A stretch of 20,909 nt of DNA, taken from SAT2750 sp964476375. Its GTDB lineage: Bacteria > Planctomycetota > Planctomycetia > Pirellulales > Pirellulaceae. Both the position numbers and the translations under genes were made by a program. Of this stretch, positions 6,052 through 13,437 are shown in pieces. The first letter of the stretch is position 1, and each line of letters opens with the position of its first letter. The notes under the pieces are model-generated. The model was not told where the DNA came from, searched no databases, and worked only from the letters and a program-made list of their open reading frames with translations. The DNA lies in NCBI GenBank assembly GCA_964476375.1, contig CAYYZW010000226.1, positions 1-20,909 of the forward strand. The letters run 5' to 3'.

Positions 6052-7029
6052 TTATTCGCCCGGCACGTCCGGGACTAGTGGCGGCTGTTCTCGCGCAATC
6101 GAGTAATCACGTTCTTCCACGGCCGGATGGCCCCATGGGCCAAAACTGTCGAACTCCTCACACTGTTCATCCCCAGGCACAAAGGTCACCTCAATTCCCT
6201 CCCCCGTCACGTCACAGCGATGGAAGCCAAACCGCGTATCGGCCTGCGGCCATCGCTCGGCCAGTTGCCCCGTGTTCCCGGCGGGCTGGGTCCGGTAGAG
6301 CCGGATCCCCTCGACCTCCTGGACCGGCCGGCCCGTATGGACATGCCCGCAAAAGAGGATATCCACTCCTGCTCCCTTGAGCAGGTCCCAGAGGCGGCGA
6401 CGATACGGAGCGTCAATCGAGAAATACCAGTCATAGTACTGGTCCGCATCGGTCAGATCCCAGGCCGGTTCATCCAGCTCTTCAATAAACGGCCAGTAAT
6501 GCATCACCGCCACATGGTGCGAGGCAGGAGGCATCCGGCCGAGTCGCTGGAGCATCCGCCACATCCGCTCCTCGTGAGGCAGGCCGGAGCCCGCCAGCGC
6601 GCCGTAAAAACCTGTAAAACGCACATCGCGGTGCAGGAAACTCCAGTGGACAGGACCAAAATAGGAGGAAAATAAATCCAGCCGCCGGCCCGTCATGTTC
6701 AGGTCCGGATCATGCCAGTCCCAGCTTCGCGGCCCCTTGCTCTTGTCCCCGTTTTCACCAGCATGCTTGTTCCCCACGTCCATGTTGCCGGGAATCACGA
6801 ACGTCGGAAAAGGCAGGTCGTCCAGGTCCTCTCGCGCCTGCAGGTACTCGAATTCATGGGACTCGCCATCCCGGGTCAGGTCGCCGCCATGCAGTAGCAA
6901 ATCCGCGTCGATCGCTGCCATCTGCTGCTTGATCGCCGCCCATCGCTTGTTGATGGCGGGGCGAAAGCGATAGGAACGAGCCGTCCCCATGTGGCTATCG
7001 TTCACGTGCAGAAACGTCCATGAACTCAT
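6052..7029 (-). CDS. Calcineurin-like metallophosphoesterase
   Basis: With ATG at 7029 the protein has 325 aa and starts directly with the first metal motif (FLHVNDSHMG); an in-frame ATG at 7044 has no ribosome site and adds five residues. Metal-site motifs in order are D11-x-H13, GGD50 (LLHGGDLTRDG), N82 in GNMD, H177 in VMHYWPF, and G-H229-V-H231 (CGHVHTGRP), the set of the calcineurin-like superfamily. No signal peptide is seen, so the enzyme should be cytoplasmic. An oddity is GNMD in place of the usual GNHD/E: the metal-binding Asn is kept but the His that usually assists catalysis is Met83, which may change or lower activity. Phosphodiester or nucleotide substrates are possible; none is indicated. 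It is followed after 15 bp by the CBM9-like gene. Family certain, activity uncertain. Confidence 0.88.
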   Translation of the reverse strand: MSSWTFLHVNDSHMGTARSYRFRPAINKRWAAIKQQMAAIDADLLLHGGDLTRDGESHEFEYLQAREDLDDLPFPTFVIPGNMDVGNKHAGENGDKSKGPRSWDWHDPDLNMTGRRLDLFSSYFGPVHWSFLHRDVRFTGFYGALAGSGLPHEERMWRMLQRLGRMPPASHHVAVMHYWPFIEELDEPAWDLTDADQYYDWYFSIDAPYRRRLWDLLKGAGVDILFCGHVHTGRPVQEVEGIRLYRTQPAGNTGQLAERWPQADTRFGFHRCDVTGEGIEVTFVPGDEQCEEFDSFGPWGHPAVEERDYSIAREQPPLVPDVPGE

Positions 7030-7115
7030 ACCGGCTACCACCATCGGGAATCACGTGGATCAACAACCCTGTCCATCCCATGATACATCAGGCCGGCCGG
7101 GGAACCCACCGAGAG

Positions 7116-7493
7116 TCACCGGCGAAGCGCCAGGGCAATCCGTTCCGCGTCGATCGCGCTGAGTCCTTTCTCCCGGGCACGCTCCACCGCATATTCCCAG
7201 CGGAGCGTACCATAGCATCGCGAAAGGCGAATCAACTTGAGCCTGACCTTCTTCTCCAGGCTCAGGTAGAACCGTTTTTGCTCGGAAACGTTCCTGCTAA
7301 ACAGTTCACGCTTCAAGACCGGATTCTGCATCAGGGCATACGCCTCTTCCATGTCGACCAGGCCGTCCGCATTCAGGTCGCCAATCACCGGGTTTTCAAC
7401 AACGCTCGGAATCTCGACTGGCTTTCTTGCCATCACCGGTGTGGCGGTCAGGAGCGCACATACCACGGCAGTCTTTATCCATGTTTTTTTCAT
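7116..7493 (-). CDS. Small exported EF-hand protein
   Basis: The 125-aa product has a signal peptide (KTAVVCALLTATPVMA, cut near residue 22) and one well formed EF-hand loop at residues 39-50, D-L-N-A-D-G-L-V-D-M-E-E, with acidic ligands at positions 1, 3, 5, 9 and 12. It should bind one calcium ion outside the cytoplasm. The remaining C-terminal 75 residues are Arg/Lys/Leu-rich helices (RNVSEQKRFYLSLEKKVRLK and beyond) without a known domain. Small secreted EF-hand proteins are common in planctomycetes, mostly of unknown role. The ATG at 7493 has GAAGGG 7 nt upstream. The next minus-strand gene begins 86 bp later, so co-transcription with the metallophosphoesterase is possible but not certain. 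Confidence 0.83.
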   Translation of the reverse strand: MKKTWIKTAVVCALLTATPVMARKPVEIPSVVENPVIGDLNADGLVDMEEAYALMQNPVLKRELFSRNVSEQKRFYLSLEKKVRLKLIRLSRCYGTLRWEYAVERAREKGLSAIDAERIALALRR

Positions 7494-7784
7494 ACTCAGA
7501 CCCTTCTTTCTTCACCCCTTGTTTATGAATCCCGTGCCTCCCCTCTACTTCCCATAACGCAATTCGGCCCCCAGAGAGGACAAAAGTGGCAGAGAAACGA
7601 GCCTCCCCGTGAAACCAGGCAGGATGCGCAGCCTGCGGTGCGGCCCGGGCACCCTGAAACGTGAGACGTAAGCTGGAGAAGCTGTGCGGATACTTCCGAA
7701 AGAAACGATCAGAGGTCTGCGTGTTTTTGACAGCTTTTGGCCTCTGGAAGATGGCTGTATTTCAGACCCTCTCGGAATCGATCC
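7494..7784. other. Divergent intergenic region before the cpaB-like gene
   Basis: This 291-bp stretch separates the EF-hand gene (minus) from the CpaB-like gene (plus). No credible ORF with a ribosome site was found. TTGACA at 7727-7732 is a perfect -35 hexamer pointing at the CpaB-like gene, but the hexamer at the right distance (7750-7755, GATGGC) is a poor -10, so a promoter is only possible. No tRNA-like or strong hairpin structure was noticed. Confidence 0.4.
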
Positions 7785-8948
7785 ATGAAACTCAAACCGA
7801 TGCTCCTGGCACTGGTGGCGATGACCATTGGACTGGTGACCGCCGTTTCGGTCGGCCGCAAGCCGGGTGACTCCCAAGCGAACCCCGGAAACTCTGAAAC
7901 CAGGACGGTCCTGGTGACAACGGTCGACCTGGATGCCGGCCTTCCCCTGGGGCCCCGAAACGTACGGCTTGCCACCCTGCCAAGCGAGAAGATTCCGCAG
8001 GGAGCCTATCACTCCATCCATGACATCGACTCCCGTTACGCACTCTCCCGGTTGCAGCCGGGAGAACCGTTGACGGCCGACAACACCACCGACTCGGTCG
8101 TTGCCGCGCTTGAGTTTGTCCCCAGCGGATACCGGATGTGTGTGATTCACACGTCCCTGACTTCCTCGCTCCAGGCGGCCATGAAGCCCGGGTGCCGCGT
8201 CGATGTGCTGGCCTACCTGCCCCAGAGCGCGACCATTCCTGTCCCGACCACCCGCCGCGTCGCCACATCAGCCCGTGTCCACCACCATGACCTGGAAAAT
8301 GAATCCTCCGAAGCGGCCGGGGACGAGAAAAATGTCGTTCCCTGTGTTGTCACCCTGCTGGTCAAGCAGGAGGAAGTCCAGCCATTATTACTGGCTGCCG
8401 AAAACGGCCTGTTTCGTCTTTCACTGGTCGGTGATCCAGCAGACACCGACCCCCACCAGGACGATTACACCTACCAGCAACTGGTCGCCAGCCTGCCACC
8501 TCGTGGCAATTCTCCACTTGTGATCCGGGACCTGGGGCGACAGCTTCCGCCCCGGCAGCCGCCCGAGAAAGCACAAGCACCTGCCCCGCCGAGCGAGGAA
8601 GAGACTGCCGAGATGATTGACAAGGCAGTCGCCCAGGCTGTCTCCACCGCGCTTGAAGAAGCCGAGATCCAGTCTGCCGAGCAGGTTGCCCGCCTGGTGG
8701 CCGAAGCGGAAACCAGGGCCGAGGCCAGGGCCGAAACCAGGGCCGAGGCAAGGTCTGCCAGCATGCACTGGACCATGGACATTTTCACTCCAACCGGAGT
8801 CACCCAGTACCGCTGGAAAACTCCTGAATCTGCTCCACTCGTGATGGTGGCAGATGACCAGCCCGATACCATCGCCGGGCTGCAAACGACCTGGAAAACC
8901 ATTGAAACTGCCCTGCAAAATGACGAGCAGGCCCCACCACGAAAGTAA
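7785..8948 (+). CDS. cpaB: CpaB/RcpC-like Tad (Flp) pilus assembly protein
   Basis: The ATG at 7785 starts a 387-aa protein with a hydrophobic N-terminal segment (PMLLALVAMTIGLVTAVSVG) that acts as signal or membrane anchor. A SAF domain follows (about residues 42-105): RTVLVTTVDLDAGLPLGPRN, then the KIPQGAYHS and LQPGEPLTADN strands. The RcpC/CpaB periplasmic domain covers roughly 115-235 with GYRMCVIHTSLTSS, GCRVDVLAYLP, CVVTLLVKQEEVQPLLLAAENG and LSLVGDPAD. Residues about 258-325 are an Ala/Glu/Arg-rich helix with a four-residue (T/A)RAE repeat, absent from typical CpaB. CpaB works with the secretin in the periplasmic part of Tad pili. The secretin gene follows after only 7 bp. The upstream in-frame TTG at 7737 is rejected as start because the signal would then be internal. 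Family likely; role without other Tad genes nearby is uncertain. Confidence 0.82.
   Translation: MKLKPMLLALVAMTIGLVTAVSVGRKPGDSQANPGNSETRTVLVTTVDLDAGLPLGPRNVRLATLPSEKIPQGAYHSIHDIDSRYALSRLQPGEPLTADNTTDSVVAALEFVPSGYRMCVIHTSLTSSLQAAMKPGCRVDVLAYLPQSATIPVPTTRRVATSARVHHHDLENESSEAAGDEKNVVPCVVTLLVKQEEVQPLLLAAENGLFRLSLVGDPADTDPHQDDYTYQQLVASLPPRGNSPLVIRDLGRQLPPRQPPEKAQAPAPPSEEETAEMIDKAVAQAVSTALEEAEIQSAEQVARLVAEAETRAEARAETRAEARSASMHWTMDIFTPTGVTQYRWKTPESAPLVMVADDQPDTIAGLQTTWKTIETALQNDEQAPPRK
8712..8753 (+). repeat. 12-bp tandem repeat within the cpaB-like gene
   Basis: The 12-bp units 8712-8723, 8724-8735 and 8736-8747, with a partial fourth copy to 8753, share the core CCAGGGCCGA and keep the frame, encoding T-R-A-E, A-R-A-E, T-R-A-E and A-R. 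They lengthen a charged alpha-helix and probably arose by slippage. Confidence 0.75.
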
Positions 8949-8955
8949 CCACACC

Positions 8956-10191
8956 ATGCATTTCCGCGCCCGCCTGTTTCTCCCCTGCCTGGCCGTACTG
9001 GTCATTTCCGCCGCCACACTTCTCGCCCAGCAACCCCCAGAGACCACGCCGATCCAGACCTCGGTCGCCTCCCAGCAGACGCTCAAGCTCCAGGTCGGCG
9101 CCCGTCGCCCGGTCGTCTCTCCGCATGCCATCCCTCGCGTGCTGGTCCAGGACCCATCGATTGTAAGCGTGGTACCCAGGACACCCCGGGAACTCACGGT
9201 GGTTGCCCGCCGGCCAGGCCAGACCACCATCTACATCTGGGAATCCGAAACCACGGTACGCCGGCTCGATACCGTGGTCTATGCCGACACCGACCAGTTG
9301 CAGCAACTACTCCAGCAACAGTTCCCCAGGATTCCCGTCACGCTCCAGAACACGGATTCCAGGATCGTGATCAGCGGCCCCGTACCGGACGCAGCGACCG
9401 CCGGAAAGATTGAGAAGCTGGCTCGCCAGGTCTTTCCCAACGTCGTCAACGAGCTCGCGATCACGGCCCCTCCGGTCGTGGTCCTGCACATGCAGATCCT
9501 TGAGTTCACCCGCACCGATGCAGACCACGCCGGCCTGATCTGGCCAAAACTTCCCTACCAGCAACCTGTCACCACCTCCACCACCCATCGCTTCACCACC
9601 TCCCAGGACAACGGTGAACTGATTCACATCGGTGTCTTCGAACCCCAGCACAATTTCCACCAGTTCGTCCAGGTGCTCTGCGAAAAGGAATGTGCCCAGG
9701 TGGTGGCTCACCCTGAGCTGACGACCAGGCCAGGCGCGACGGCCAATTTTCGCATCGACAAGACACTGCCTGTTTCCAGTGCCCAGCTGGGAAGCTGGCG
9801 ATCCCTCAAGGACAAGCCACTGGGCACGACGCTCGATTTCACACCCCACCTCCTCCCCGATGGCATGATCCACCTGCAGGTTCGCACCCAGTTGATGGAA
9901 GTGGAAATGCAAACGGACACCAACACCCAGGGGAACCGCTCCCCCACTCTCACAACCCGCCACAACAAAAGCACCGTGGCGATCCGTCCCGGCCAGACCC
10001 TGGCCCTGGTCGGCATGCCACAGCAACGGACTCGTTCCCGCAGGGTGGGAGTCCCCTTCATGGAAAGCATTCCTTATGTCGGATCTGCCTTCCAGACGAC
10101 CCGCACCGGGTCGCACGAGGTGGAAATGATGATCCTGGTACGCCCGGAAATCCGCTCATCCGGCCCGGGCGATATTGCTGGAACCAGATAG
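8956..10191 (+). CDS. cpaC: CpaC/RcpA-like secretin of Tad pilus type
   Basis: The ATG at 8956 gives 411 aa beginning with a signal peptide (ARLFLPCLAVLVISAATLLAQ). Residues about 40-110 match the pilus N-terminal secretin domain (LKLQVGARRPV, VLVQDPSIVSVV, TVVARRPGQTTIYIW). A BON-like segment follows (112-165, with VTLQNTDSRIVISGPVPDA). The secretin core covers about 170-400: VVVLHMQILEFTR, CAQVVAHPELTTRPGATANF, LGTTLDFTPHLLPDGMIHLQV, STVAIRPGQTLALVGM, VPFMESIPYVGSAFQ and VEMMILVRPEI. Secretins form the outer-membrane ring through which Flp pilins pass. Planctomycete Tad secretins are near this length. There is no good ribosome site; the 7-bp gap to the upstream gene suggests translational coupling. 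Expected neighbours such as TadA ATPase, TadZ/CpaE, TadB, TadC and the Flp pilin are absent from the window. Confidence 0.88.
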   Translation: MHFRARLFLPCLAVLVISAATLLAQQPPETTPIQTSVASQQTLKLQVGARRPVVSPHAIPRVLVQDPSIVSVVPRTPRELTVVARRPGQTTIYIWESETTVRRLDTVVYADTDQLQQLLQQQFPRIPVTLQNTDSRIVISGPVPDAATAGKIEKLARQVFPNVVNELAITAPPVVVLHMQILEFTRTDADHAGLIWPKLPYQQPVTTSTTHRFTTSQDNGELIHIGVFEPQHNFHQFVQVLCEKECAQVVAHPELTTRPGATANFRIDKTLPVSSAQLGSWRSLKDKPLGTTLDFTPHLLPDGMIHLQVRTQLMEVEMQTDTNTQGNRSPTLTTRHNKSTVAIRPGQTLALVGMPQQRTRSRRVGVPFMESIPYVGSAFQTTRTGSHEVEMMILVRPEIRSSGPGDIAGTR

Positions 10192-10201
10192 CAGGGTTTA
10201 A

Positions 10202-10227
10202 AAAGGAGAGATTCACCAGTCTCCTTT
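10202..10227. terminator. Weak hairpin after the secretin gene
   Basis: AAAGGAGA (10202-10209) pairs perfectly with TCTCCTTT (10220-10227) around a 10-nt loop. It lies 10 bp after the secretin stop and ends in a short T-run followed by CC, so it may be a weak terminator. The 5' arm resembles a ribosome site (AAAGGAG) but is too far (40 nt) from the next start. Confidence 0.4.
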
Positions 10228-10250
10228 CCTTCCAACCCCCTGCAGGCCCC

Positions 10251-11489
10251 ATGAACGACATGGCACCGGAACATGCCGCTGCCCTCCAGGTCACCCGCGC
10301 CCTGCGCGACGCGGGCTACCAGGCATTCTGGGCGGGAGGTTGTGTGCGGGACCGGAAGCTCGGACAGCTCCAGCATGCCGACATTGACATCGCCACCGAT
10401 GCCCAGCCGGACCAGATCCGAAAACTCTTCGGAGAGCGCCGCACAATCTCCGTCGGTGCCGCTTTTGGCGTGATCATGGTGATCGCCGGTGAAGGAAAAC
10501 CGATCGAGGTGGCGACCTTCCGCAGTGATGCCAGTTACAGCGATGGCCGCCATCCGGACAACGTGACTTTTACGGATGCCCGCGAGGATGCCCAGCGGCG
10601 GGACTTCACCATCAACGGGATGTTCTACGACCCCCTCTCGGATGAATACTATGACCACGTCGATGGCCAGGCGGACCTGGAAGCCGGCTTGATCCGTGCC
10701 ATCGGGGATCCGGAACAGCGTTTCTCCGAAGACAAGCTGCGGCTGATTCGAGCCGTGCGGTTTGCCGCCGCCCTGCAGTTCCAGGTCGAACCGGATACCT
10801 GGGCGGCAATAGAGCGGCATGCCGGCGAGATCACCGTGGTCAGCGCCGAGCGGATCCAGGCGGAATTGCAGAAAATCCTCCTGCACCCCGAGCGGTTCCG
10901 CGGCATCCGGCTTCTTCATGATTCCGGCCTGCTGGCCGCCGTTGTGCCGGAACTGGAAACCAGCAGCGCCGGCCGCTGGTCGGAACTGGAAGTCACCCTG
11001 GGGAAAACCCAGTCCCCCAGCTTTCCACTCATCCTGGCGGCCTGTGGTGCGGCACTCTCACCCGGGACGGACCTGGAGACGGCCTGTGATCGTCTGAAAA
11101 TGTCGAACCATGACCGCCAACTTGTCCTCTGGCTCCAGCAGCAGCTTCCCCGCGTGCTTCGCCTGCACGAGTCCCCCTGGCCCGAGGCCCAGCGACTGCT
11201 TATCGAACCCCAGGTCGACCTTCTCCTGGAACTGGCAGACGCCATCGGGACGGCGCGACAGGAGCCACGGGACTGGCACCGGTTCTGCCTGGAAAAACTG
11301 GCCCTGCCGGCCGATCAACTCAACCCGCCCCCCCTGATCAACGGCGATGACCTGCTGCAGGCTGGAATTCCCGCCGGGCCAGATTTCAAGATGATCCTTG
11401 AACAGGTACGAGATGCCCAACTGGAAGGGCGCCTGGTCGATCCACAAGAGGCCCTGGCCCTGGCACTCACGCTCCAGTCGTCCGACTAG
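10251..11489 (+). CDS. tRNA nucleotidyltransferase / poly(A) polymerase family protein
   Basis: This 412-aa cytoplasmic enzyme belongs to class II nucleotidyltransferases, which add CCA, or only A or CC, to tRNA 3' ends. The head domain holds AFWAGGCVRDRKLG (25-38), the catalytic D44-x-D46 in HADIDIAT, and RRDFTINGMFYDP (116-128). The neck shows EDKLRLIRAVRFAA (160-173), the conserved EDxxRxxR nucleotide-selection motif, preceded by DLEAGLIRAIGDP. The helical C-terminal region (about 200-412) is typical in length. Planctomycete copies are usually annotated as CCA tRNA nucleotidyltransferase; whether it adds full CCA or only A cannot be decided here. No ribosome site precedes the ATG at 10251; an internal ATG at 10260 is also possible. 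It stands alone between the secretin gene and a small coiled-coil gene. Confidence 0.92.
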   Translation: MNDMAPEHAAALQVTRALRDAGYQAFWAGGCVRDRKLGQLQHADIDIATDAQPDQIRKLFGERRTISVGAAFGVIMVIAGEGKPIEVATFRSDASYSDGRHPDNVTFTDAREDAQRRDFTINGMFYDPLSDEYYDHVDGQADLEAGLIRAIGDPEQRFSEDKLRLIRAVRFAAALQFQVEPDTWAAIERHAGEITVVSAERIQAELQKILLHPERFRGIRLLHDSGLLAAVVPELETSSAGRWSELEVTLGKTQSPSFPLILAACGAALSPGTDLETACDRLKMSNHDRQLVLWLQQQLPRVLRLHESPWPEAQRLLIEPQVDLLLELADAIGTARQEPRDWHRFCLEKLALPADQLNPPPLINGDDLLQAGIPAGPDFKMILEQVRDAQLEGRLVDPQEALALALTLQSSD

Positions 11490-11520
11490 AACTGCCCGAT
11501 CCGGCGTCGGCAAAAACTAC

Positions 11521-11548
11521 TTGCCCCTGCCCACGGATGCCCTAAGAT
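11521..11548 (+). promoter_or_regulatory. Candidate promoter of the 56-aa gene
   Basis: TTGCCC (11521-11526) and TAAGAT (11543-11548) are separated by 16 bp and lie 42 bp before the GTG start of the small coiled-coil gene. Each hexamer matches four of six consensus bases. Confidence 0.4.
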
Positions 11549-11576
11549 AGTGACGATCGTGAACGGACATTTCAGC

Positions 11577-11582
11577 AGGAGG
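11577..11582 (+). promoter_or_regulatory. Ribosome binding site deciding a GTG start
   Basis: A perfect AGGAGG ends 7 nt before the GTG at 11590 and is the main support for the 56-aa gene. Confidence 0.75.
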
Positions 11583-11589
11583 CTGGCAG

Positions 11590-11760
11590 GTGAACAAGAA
11601 GTCAAAAAAGCGACTCCTGGTCATCAACAAGAAACTGCAAAATTTACGCCAGCAACTTTCCGGTGCTCGCGAACAGGATGATGAACCTGGAGAAATCCAA
11701 CAGATCGAGGCGGACATTGACCGGTTCGAACTGGAAGCCAGGGAACTGAAGGCGTCCTAG
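11590..11760 (+). CDS. Small coiled-coil protein, 56 aa
   Basis: A GTG start with a perfect AGGAGG at 7-nt spacing opens a 56-codon frame whose product begins MNKKSKKRLLVINKKLQNLR. It is highly charged, entirely helical in appearance, with Lys/Arg in the first half (KKSKKRLLVINKKLQNLRQQ) and Glu/Asp in the second (EIQQIEADIDRFELEARELK). Leucine and isoleucine fall in heptad-like positions, so a short coiled coil or helical hairpin is likely. There is no signal peptide, so it should be cytoplasmic. I believe similar short Lys/Glu-rich proteins are common in planctomycetes but cannot name the family or its role. A candidate promoter lies just upstream. Its TAG stop overlaps the stop of the convergent repeat-protein gene by two bases (11758-11759). 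Confidence 0.78.
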   Translation: MNKKSKKRLLVINKKLQNLRQQLSGAREQDDEPGEIQQIEADIDRFELEARELKAS

Positions 11761-13169
11761 GATCTCCCCGGTCGTTCAACGCCGGGCCCCGGAGCGTCCG
11801 AAGGCGTGGGCAGCGAACCCTGCCGAAAAGACCCAGGTTGATCGACGCCATCCCCGGCCCAGTCCCCGACCACCGGATTCTCGGTCACATCTCCCAGCCC
11901 GAACACCTCGTCCCGGATGTTCAGTTCACCGTTTGCATCGCTATCAAGTATCCACTCCCCCTGCCGGACGACACCAAGCTGGTCAACACCGTCGCCATCC
12001 CAGTCCCCGACCACCGGAAGGTCTCCCGGCCTGCCCAGGACGACGCGCTGGTCCCTTTCATCCAGTCGCCCATCGCCGTTTGTATCCAGGTGCCAGTGAC
12101 CATCCCGGTAGGCGCCGATCGTGTCGATCCCGTCCCCATTCCAGTCCCCGGCCACGGGCGCAGCATGGGACATCCCATGGTGAAAAACATGATCCACCAG
12201 CTCTCGGCGACTTTCACCATGTCGACCTGCCTGCATCGTGCGGTGACGGATACTCCCCGAAGCGAATTCACCCGGGGCCGCCGGCCGGCCGGCCAGCCTT
12301 TCCGGATGGGGGGCCGAATAACTCTCTCCCGGTAACTCGGCTGCAAGGATGCCGATATCATCCTTTCCATCTCCGTCCCAGTCCCCCACGACCGGTTGAT
12401 CGGTGGATTCTCCCAGTTCCACCCAGAGGTCATCATCATCCCAGACCCCGTTGCCATTCAGATCCAGCTGCCATCTCCCCTGGCAGTACACCCCCAGTTC
12501 CGTCACGCCATCCCCGTTCCAGTCCCCTGCCACAGGAACTCCACCCGGCATCCCGAACCGGGCCGACAGATTCTCCTGGCCAGCCCGGGGCCGTCCCAGC
12601 TGCCACTCGCCGGAACTCCCTGCATCGGCATACCAAGCGGCTGCCGAACTGTTCTCACTGCCAACGGCAACAGCGGCATGCGGCCCTGGTAAACGAGGGG
12701 AGCCCGCGTTGAGAATGCTCAGGTGCCAGTTCCGCTGGACCTGGTAGCTGCTGCCGTAAAAAGGAATCTGCGGAAAGCTGTTCACCATGGACAAAAACCG
12801 TTCGGGCGACGAAAAACCAATCGCCCCGGGCAGCTCCAGCGGGGGCCGTGGCCCTGGCCGGGACATCATCCCCGGCCCCGGCGCCGGCCAATCCACCGAC
12901 ATCCTGGCTTGTTGCCCCTCGCTCACAAGCTCCAGCCCGTCTCCCTCATCCCCACGGGAGCCGTTTTCCACGTCGGACACAGGGAGCTGGACTATTTCTT
13001 CCGGCAGATCCTGCTTGGCAGGAACCAGGCCCGCAGCCAGCGGATCGACAGCACATAAACGGCGTGCTTCCATCTCCTCGAACTGGCATCGTCGGTGAGG
13101 GGAGGTGACCGGAAGTCTCTTCCTGGCTTCCACGGCGCGTCGTCGCTTCCAGAATTGCATCCGCTTCAC
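11757..13169 (-). CDS. Secreted repeat protein with 47-residue calcium-binding-like units
   Basis: The GTG at 13169 has GGAGG 6 nt upstream and is preferred over the ATG at 13160. The 470-aa protein opens with a basic region, then RRCQFEEMEARRLCAVDP (26-43), a variant of the planctomycete LEPR-XLL export-associated motif. Residues 45-205 are Pro/Gly/Ser-rich and unassigned. Five repeats begin at residues 212, 259, 338, 385 and 432, each opening PV(V/A)GDW(D/N/A)GDG. Complete units are 47 residues long and hold two Asp/Asn/Gly loops (DWDGDG and LDTNGDGRLD), resembling EF-hand, dockerin or VCBS/FG-GAP calcium loops. Unit two loses its second half and carries an unrelated 30-odd-residue insertion; the last unit is truncated. 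Such proteins are likely surface or secreted adhesins or structural proteins. No C-terminal anchor is seen. Function is not known. Confidence 0.85.
   Translation of the reverse strand: MKRMQFWKRRRAVEARKRLPVTSPHRRCQFEEMEARRLCAVDPLAAGLVPAKQDLPEEIVQLPVSDVENGSRGDEGDGLELVSEGQQARMSVDWPAPGPGMMSRPGPRPPLELPGAIGFSSPERFLSMVNSFPQIPFYGSSYQVQRNWHLSILNAGSPRLPGPHAAVAVGSENSSAAAWYADAGSSGEWQLGRPRAGQENLSARFGMPGGVPVAGDWNGDGVTELGVYCQGRWQLDLNGNGVWDDDDLWVELGESTDQPVVGDWDGDGKDDIGILAAELPGESYSAPHPERLAGRPAAPGEFASGSIRHRTMQAGRHGESRRELVDHVFHHGMSHAAPVAGDWNGDGIDTIGAYRDGHWHLDTNGDGRLDERDQRVVLGRPGDLPVVGDWDGDGVDQLGVVRQGEWILDSDANGELNIRDEVFGLGDVTENPVVGDWAGDGVDQPGSFRQGSLPTPSDAPGPGVERPGRS
11876..12536 (-). repeat. 141-bp coding repeat array (five units, one interrupted)
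   Basis: Units start at 12536, 12395, 12158, 12017 and 11876 reading leftwards. Four of the spacings are 141, 237, 141 and 141 bp; the 237-bp one is a 141-bp unit with 96 extra bases. The consensus encodes PVVGDWDGDGVDQLGV followed by an Asn/Asp/Gly loop. Confidence 0.8.
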
Positions 13170-13437
13170 CGTCTACCTCCATGTCGTATTGAGGCCCGGC
13201 GATCGTTCATTCCACGAGCCTAGCCATGTGCGGTGCAGCCGATTACCGGATCCCAAATGGATTCCACGGTCCATGGCGTGAGTGCACCCCCCTTTTATCG
13301 GCGGGCCGTGTCCGACGACGACAGTTGCCGCCCAACTCCTCGGGAGCTTTTAGTTAGGTGATCACGTCGGCCTGGAGAAACCGGTTGTAATGACCGGGTT
13401 GTAACGCTTGTGACAGTCAGAACTGCCGGCAGGTCGA
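13170..13437. other. Intergenic region upstream of the repeat-protein gene
   Basis: This 268-bp stretch holds GGAGG (13176-13180, minus strand), the ribosome site of the repeat-protein gene. A possible 33-codon minus-strand leader ORF (ATG at 13274, stop at 13173-13175) ends within that ribosome site; it is unproven. CCGGTTGTAA (13381-13390) and CCGGGTTGTAA (13394-13404) form an imperfect direct repeat. No convincing promoter was found. Confidence 0.4.

Noticed and set aside
7737..7784. TTG start for the CpaB-like protein
   Set aside because: It adds 16 polar residues before the hydrophobic N-terminal segment; ATG at 7785 gives a normal leader.
12273..12300. GGCCGGCC-rich run as a possible regulatory palindrome
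   Set aside because: It lies within the coding insertion of the repeat protein and is explained by Gly/Arg/Pro/Ala codons in GC-rich DNA.
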